In this document: positions 51,379 to 54,197 of the stretch, one piece after another
Numbering within the stretch: position 1 is the first letter of the stretch
Layout: every line of letters starts with the position of its first letter
Origin: Clostridia bacterium
Lineage (GTDB): Bacteria; Bacillota; Clostridia; UBA1381; UBA9506
Length of the DNA stretch: 54,197 bases
Direction of reading: 5' to 3'
Assembly: GCA_017546245.1 (NCBI GenBank)
Contig: JAFYXI010000002.1
Coordinates: 1-54,197, forward strand
Notes under the pieces: generated by a model
The model's database searches: none
Told to the model about the DNA's origin: nothing
What the model saw: only the letters and a program-made list of their open reading frames with translations
Translations under genes and position numbers: made by a program

Positions 51379-52103
51379 TGGATAAAAACAAAATAAAAGT
51401 TGTTGCAATGGATTTAGACGGAACATTAACTCAACATAAACAACTGTTGGACGATGAACATAAAAAATCACTTGACGAACTTTCAAAAAGATATAAGCTG
51501 TTAATGGTTGGCGCAGGTCAGGTTATGAGAATTTTTAATCAGCTTGGGCAATATCCTATTGATATAATAGGAAATTACGGCTTGCAATATGGAATATATA
51601 ACGAAACTACAAAGGGGATTGATATTGTTCGTGATTTGCAGTTCGCTGTCGATAAGGAGTCTGCTGAAAAACGAGTTACTTATTTAAGAGAAAAGTACGG
51701 ATATACAGAGTTTGCAGGTGATAATGTAGAGTTTCATCCGTCTGGATGTGTAACATTTCCGATACTTGGAACAAAGGCAAAGCAAGAGGATAAGCTAGCT
51801 TTTGACCCCGACAGATTGAAAAGAAGAAAAATTTATGATGATGTAAAAGAAGTCTTTTCAGATTATACAGTTTTTGTTGGCGGTTCATCATCTTTTGATA
51901 TGGCGCCTATGCCGTACAACAAATATTATGCATTAGACCTTTATTGCAAAGAGAATAATTTAAGTCACGAAAATATAGTTTACATAGGCGATGACTACGG
52001 CTTGGGCGGAAATGATGAATCTGTATATAAGTCAGATTTTCCGTACCTTACAATAGACGATTACCGGGATTTTCCGTCTGTAATAAGTGATTTATTAAAA
52101 TAA
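51378..52103 (+). CDS. HAD phosphatase resembling the phosphomannomutase/Cof group
   Basis: 241 aa. HAD motif I VAMDLDGTLTQ, motif II-like LLMVGAGQ, and motif IV IGDDYGLGGNDESVY, with a C2-type cap in between (VEFHPSGCVTFPILGTKAKQEDKLAFDPDRLKRRK) that recalls eukaryotic phosphomannomutases. Motif II Ser/Thr is replaced by Gly-Ala, which is unusual. Overlapping the egsA stop implies tight coupling; it may dephosphorylate G1P or a derived sugar or polyol phosphate. That role is inference. Confidence 0.82.
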   Translation: MDKNKIKVVAMDLDGTLTQHKQLLDDEHKKSLDELSKRYKLLMVGAGQVMRIFNQLGQYPIDIIGNYGLQYGIYNETTKGIDIVRDLQFAVDKESAEKRVTYLREKYGYTEFAGDNVEFHPSGCVTFPILGTKAKQEDKLAFDPDRLKRRKIYDDVKEVFSDYTVFVGGSSSFDMAPMPYNKYYALDLYCKENNLSHENIVYIGDDYGLGGNDESVYKSDFPYLTIDDYRDFPSVISDLLK

Positions 52104-52283
52104 GATAAAAACAAAACAGCAATAACGGCAACCAAGCTTGCCATTGGTGCATTTATTGTGCTGTATGTCTTTGCTTTAAAAACTGCAATGCTGCGTGTCG
52201 ATGATGTTGTGCTTATCGTTATTACATCGCTTATAGGCAGAAAAATCAATTGCATAAAAATAAAAATGACAACTTCTTTATAG
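52104..52283 (+). pseudogene. Possible remnant of a membrane protein, no start codon
   Basis: Directly after the HAD stop codon and in the same frame, 59 codons run to a TAG with no early start codon. They encode two hydrophobic stretches (LAIGAFIVLYVFAL and VVLIVITSLIG). It looks like the tail of a membrane protein left after a deletion; chance is not excluded. The opposite-strand frame has no better features. Confidence 0.35.
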
Positions 52284-52296
52284 AGGTTGTCATTTT
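52263..52296 (+). terminator. Terminator of the egsA-HAD operon
   Basis: Stem AAAATGACAAC/GTTGTCATTTT (11 bp) with a 12-nt loop, then TGCTTTT. It should also act on the opposite strand. Confidence 0.75.
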
Positions 52297-52314
52297 GCTT
52301 TTGCTGTGTTATAA

Positions 52315-52345
52315 TTGACACATACATAATTTTATTTCATAAAAT
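52315..52345 (+). promoter_or_regulatory. Possible promoter driving the hairpin region
   Basis: Perfect TTGACA (52315-52320), with CATAAA 17 nt downstream or TAAAAT 19 nt downstream. It directly precedes the hairpin-rich stretch, so that region may be transcribed. Confidence 0.4.
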
Positions 52346-52349
52346 TCTT

Positions 52350-52460
52350 AAGAGCTAACGCTCTTTTGTGCTCTTTCGAGCACTGTGTCAATTGACGGCG
52401 TCGCAAAAATGCCCTTGCAAGCAAGCATTTTTACTCCTGGTAAAATGATTTTGCGGCATC
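52350..52460. repeat. Run of strong hairpins
   Basis: In order: AAGAGC-TAAC-GCTCTT (52350-52365), GTGCTC-TTTC-GAGCAC (52368-52383), GTCAATTGAC, then AAAAATGC-CC-TTGC-AA-GCAA-GCATTTTT (52405-52432), which lies inside CGCAAAA...TTTTGCG. No coding potential. Confidence 0.7.
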
Positions 52461-52483
52461 TAAATTGTTCACTGATTCTATAA

Positions 52484-52580
52484 TGAATTCAACGAAGTTG
52501 AATTCAGCTAAATTCGCTAACGCGAGCTAAATTGAGTAAACTCAACTAAATTGCATGCGGCAGCTAAATGTGCTCTGCAC
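52484..52580. repeat. Array of different hairpins separated by a CTAAAT spacer
   Basis: A 10-bp hairpin (TGAATTCAAC-GAA-GTTGAATTCA, 52484-52506) is followed by [G/A]CTAAAT units at 52507, 52526, 52545 and 52563 (period 19, 19, 18 nt). Between and after them are unrelated small palindromes: TCGC-TAAC-GCGA, TGAG-TAAA-CTCA, TGC-ATGCG-GCA and GTGC-TCT-GCAC. The spacer is constant and each insert is self-complementary but different. Confidence 0.75.
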
Positions 52581-52598
52581 GCTTATGGCGAATTTAAT

Positions 52599-52670
52599 TG
52601 TAGGGCAGGGGCTTGCTCCTGCCGTTGCAAGAGGATAGGTTGAGCGGTTGGAGCAAGCCCCAACCCTACA
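52599..52670. repeat. TGTAGGG two-hairpin element, copy 4 (72 nt)
   Basis: Perfect ends TGTAGGG and CCCTACA. Inside, GGCAGGGGC..GCTCCTGCC forms hairpin 1 and TTGGAGCAAGCCCCAA hairpin 2. It separates the CTAAAT array from two inverted ATTTAGC copies, so it appears to have inserted into the array. Confidence 0.75.
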
Positions 52671-52686
52671 GGAGCAAAGCGGAATA

Positions 52687-52718
52687 ATTTAGCTTTGCAA
52701 CTTGTTGCAAAATTTAGC
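52687..52718. repeat. Right-hand, inverted part of the hairpin array
   Basis: ATTTAGC (52687-52693), hairpin TTTGCAAC-TT-GTTGCAAA, ATTTAGC (52712-52718). ATTTAGC is the reverse complement of the spacer in the left part. Confidence 0.7.
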
Positions 52719-52795
52719 TAAAATGTTGGTATCTGAACCATATGCCCAATATAAATTGGTTAATGTCGAGTTAAATTCAAAAGAGGTATAGCATT

Positions 52796-53551
52796 ATGGA
52801 TATTATACAGACTTTTTATGATAATTTAGCGTCGCAATACGATAAGCTTTTTCTTGACTGGCGCGCTGCGACAAAAGAGCAGGCTTTAATCTTAGACAAG
52901 CTGTTTAAAGCTAACGGATATGACGAAAAAGCAGAAATTCTTGATTGCGCGTGCGGTATAGGCACGCAGGCAATAGGGCTTGCCGGTCTTGGATACAACG
53001 TAACCGCATCTGATATAAGCGAAGAAGAACTAAAAGAGGCAAGAAAAAGAGCTTTAGAAAATAATGTAAGCATCAGTTTTGAAAATGCTGATTTTCGTGC
53101 TTTGTCTGAAAGCTTTTCGCAGAAGTTTGATATTATTATTGCTATGGATAATGCCCTACCTCATATGCTTACAGAAAATGACTTAAATGCTGCAATTAAA
53201 AGCATTACAAATCGAGTTGCTTCGGGAGGTATGTTTGTTGCAAGCATAAGAGATTATGATGCTCTGATTGCGGATAAACCGCCATACTCTCCGCCGTACA
53301 TACATAAAACAGAAAACGGACAAAGAGTATCTTTCCAAACATGGAACTGGAACGGCGATAATTATAAACTTATACAGTATATTGTAGAAGATGATAAAAC
53401 CTTGGAAATCAGCAAATTCGAATGCGAATACAGAGCTGTGTCAAGAGAAGAACTTACCAAGCTGCTTACTTTAAACGGATGCAGCAGCGTAGAGTGGAAA
53501 TTCCCGGAAGATACAGGATTTTATCAACCGATTGTTATAGCTAAAAAATAG
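52796..53551 (+). CDS. Class I SAM-dependent methyltransferase
   Basis: 251 aa. An N-terminal FYDNLASQYDKLF precedes the Rossmann core: motif I ILDCACGIGTQAIGLAGLGYNVTASDIS, ENADFRAL, FDIIIAMDNALPHM and GGMFVASIRDYD. The order resembles glycine/sarcosine-type small-molecule N-methyltransferases, but the substrate cannot be read. AGAGGT precedes the ATG. It is followed after about 45 nt by a MaoC-like gene on the same strand; no clear functional link. Confidence 0.88.
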   Translation: MDIIQTFYDNLASQYDKLFLDWRAATKEQALILDKLFKANGYDEKAEILDCACGIGTQAIGLAGLGYNVTASDISEEELKEARKRALENNVSISFENADFRALSESFSQKFDIIIAMDNALPHMLTENDLNAAIKSITNRVASGGMFVASIRDYDALIADKPPYSPPYIHKTENGQRVSFQTWNWNGDNYKLIQYIVEDDKTLEISKFECEYRAVSREELTKLLTLNGCSSVEWKFPEDTGFYQPIVIAKK

Positions 53552-53596
53552 CTTTATATAATAACTTACTAAATGATAATGAAATGGAGCAGAAAA

Positions 53597-54034
53597 ATGT
53601 ATTTTGAAGAAATAAAATTAAATACCGAAATAGAAATAGCGCCCGTAATTATAGACAAACAAAAAATGATTGCTTTTGCAAGAGATTATGATAATATTCC
53701 CTTGCATACCGATGAAGAATATGCGAAGAAAACACCGTTTGGCAAGCTGATTGCCCCCGGTGTAATGTCGTTTATGTCGGTGTGGTCAAAGTATTTAGAA
53801 GCAGATGTTTTCGGCGAAGAGCTTATAGCAGGCAAGTCAACAAAAATTGAGTGGATAAAACCGGTGTATGCTGAAGATGTTTTGTCTGCTAAAGCAAAAA
53901 TAACAGCTAAAACCGAGCGTAACGAAAAGAACGGAATAGTAGAGTTAACAATCGAGGCATATAACCAGCACGGAGAGTTGGTATTGACGGATGTAACAGA
54001 AAGTGTTGTAAAGAAGAAAGGCTTTAAAAAGTGA
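53597..54034 (+). CDS. MaoC-like hot-dog hydratase/dehydratase
   Basis: 145 aa from the ATG at 53597, seven bases after GGAG; an earlier in-frame ATG is rejected. Single hot-dog domain with the MaoC active-site pattern: FARDYDNIPLHTDEEYAKKTPFGKLIAPGVMSFM (Asp and His of the hydratase-2 motif), then IEWIKPVYAEDVL. The family hydrates enoyl-CoA or related thioesters; the substrate here is unknown. It is followed 16 nt later by a MITE-like element. Confidence 0.88.
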   Translation: MYFEEIKLNTEIEIAPVIIDKQKMIAFARDYDNIPLHTDEEYAKKTPFGKLIAPGVMSFMSVWSKYLEADVFGEELIAGKSTKIEWIKPVYAEDVLSAKAKITAKTERNEKNGIVELTIEAYNQHGELVLTDVTESVVKKKGFKK

Positions 54035-54050
54035 TATACAATAAAACAAG

Positions 54051-54197
54051 GGGCTGTCTTGATAATCATTTTTTATAAATATTTATGCACGAAATATTGT
54101 AGGGAACGCATTAATGCGTTCCGCGGAATGGATAAATCCATTCCCTACAACCAAACATTGCATAATTATTCGCTATATATGATTATTGAGACAGCCC
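54051..54197. mobile_element. MITE-like element with GGGCTGTCT inverted ends, reaching the window edge
   Basis: Left end GGGCTGTCTTGATAATCAT (54051-54069) and right end (reverse complement) GGGCTGTCTCAATAATCAT (54179-54197) match at 17 of 19 positions. It is 147 nt long with no coding capacity. The parent transposon is not in the window. The right end coincides with the window edge, so it could extend further. Confidence 0.7.
54098..54149. repeat. TGTAGGG two-hairpin element, copy 5, nested (52 nt)
   Basis: Ends TGTAGGG/CCCTACA. Hairpin 1 is GGAACGCATTAATGCGTTCC, hairpin 2 GGAATGGATAAATCCATTCC, joined by GCG. It lies in the middle of the GGGCTGTCT element. Confidence 0.75.

Noticed and set aside
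52061-52327. 88-aa frame on the minus strand
   Set aside because: It covers a terminator and the end of the HAD gene, with no ribosome site; the plus-strand remnant reading is slightly more protein-like, and neither is convincing.
52507-52569. CRISPR-like array
   Set aside because: The constant unit is only 6-7 nt, the intervening sequences are palindromic and 11-12 nt long, and no cas genes are present.
54051-54197. Full insertion sequence at the window end
   Set aside because: The inverted ends are clear, but only 147 nt lie between them and no transposase is encoded.

Overview
The window reads as a chromosomal segment of an anaerobic, endospore-forming, low-GC Clostridia (Bacillota), probably a gut or related uncultured lineage. 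Evidence: sporulation and germination genes (gerW, spoVB, dacB-spmA-spmB, a gerS-like gene, spoVAD), a glycyl radical enzyme with its activase, AddA-type recombination, strong GGAGG ribosome binding sites with frequent TTG/GTG starts, and sigma-A promoters with 17-nt spacers. No rRNA, tRNA, prophage, transposase or CRISPR array was seen.

Layout. 1-1000 (minus): start of rpmI, then infC behind an attenuator-like leader, and an unlisted 53-aa Cys-rich protein with its own promoter. 1107-3429: the SOS pair yneA-like/lexA, divergent around three LexA boxes, then an M20 amidohydrolase. 3430-5012: a cluster of TGTAGGG two-hairpin repeats and an orphan frameshifted hsdS. 5222-5776: mnmM. 6115-9254 (minus): M50 protease-scpA-scpB-DUF2953-gerW. 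9326-10512: VanW lipoprotein and, divergently, a thioesterase. 10608-25280 (minus): a long co-directional run, yqeG-dxs-U32-YesL-HAD-DUF1015-gatCAB-YkgJ-mnmE, then spoVB-mazG-hup. 25417-28198: split TSUP transporter, then an EamA exporter divergent from its LysR regulator. 28215-33438 (plus): a small membrane protein, dacB-spmA-spmB, acpS-nnr-gerS. 33855-35093: RHH antitoxin-MazF toxin and a secreted protein. 35326-40778: AraC regulator/GH4 alpha-galacturonidase pair, and a glycyl radical enzyme with its activase. 40934-50000: cls, addA, frameshifted spoVAD, rsmG with an AI-2E family transporter. 49198-52103: DeoR regulator divergent from a glycerol-1-phosphate dehydrogenase/HAD pair. 52104-52795: a gene-free, hairpin-rich stretch. 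52796-54034: a methyltransferase and a MaoC-like protein. The window ends in a MITE-like element.

Functional themes. Translation and tRNA modification recur (infC, gatCAB, mnmE, mnmM, U32/TrhP-like, rsmG), as do chromosome maintenance (lexA, scpAB, hup, addA) and spore cortex/germination. The carbohydrate and radical-enzyme genes around 36-41 kb and the G1P module around 50-52 kb are the accessory metabolic parts.

The least explained signals are non-coding. At 52.5 kb, a 19-nt-period array of different small hairpins is separated by a constant CTAAAT spacer. A family of two-hairpin elements has conserved TGTAGGG/CCCTACA ends but different stems in each copy; one copy supplies the hsdS stop codon, one sits inside the hairpin array, and one sits inside another MITE. 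A second repeat of 54-68 nt occurs in two convergent 3' regions. Two genes (hsdS, spoVAD) are each broken by one missing A in a short poly-A run. All functions come from reading sequence and recalling families; no database search was run.
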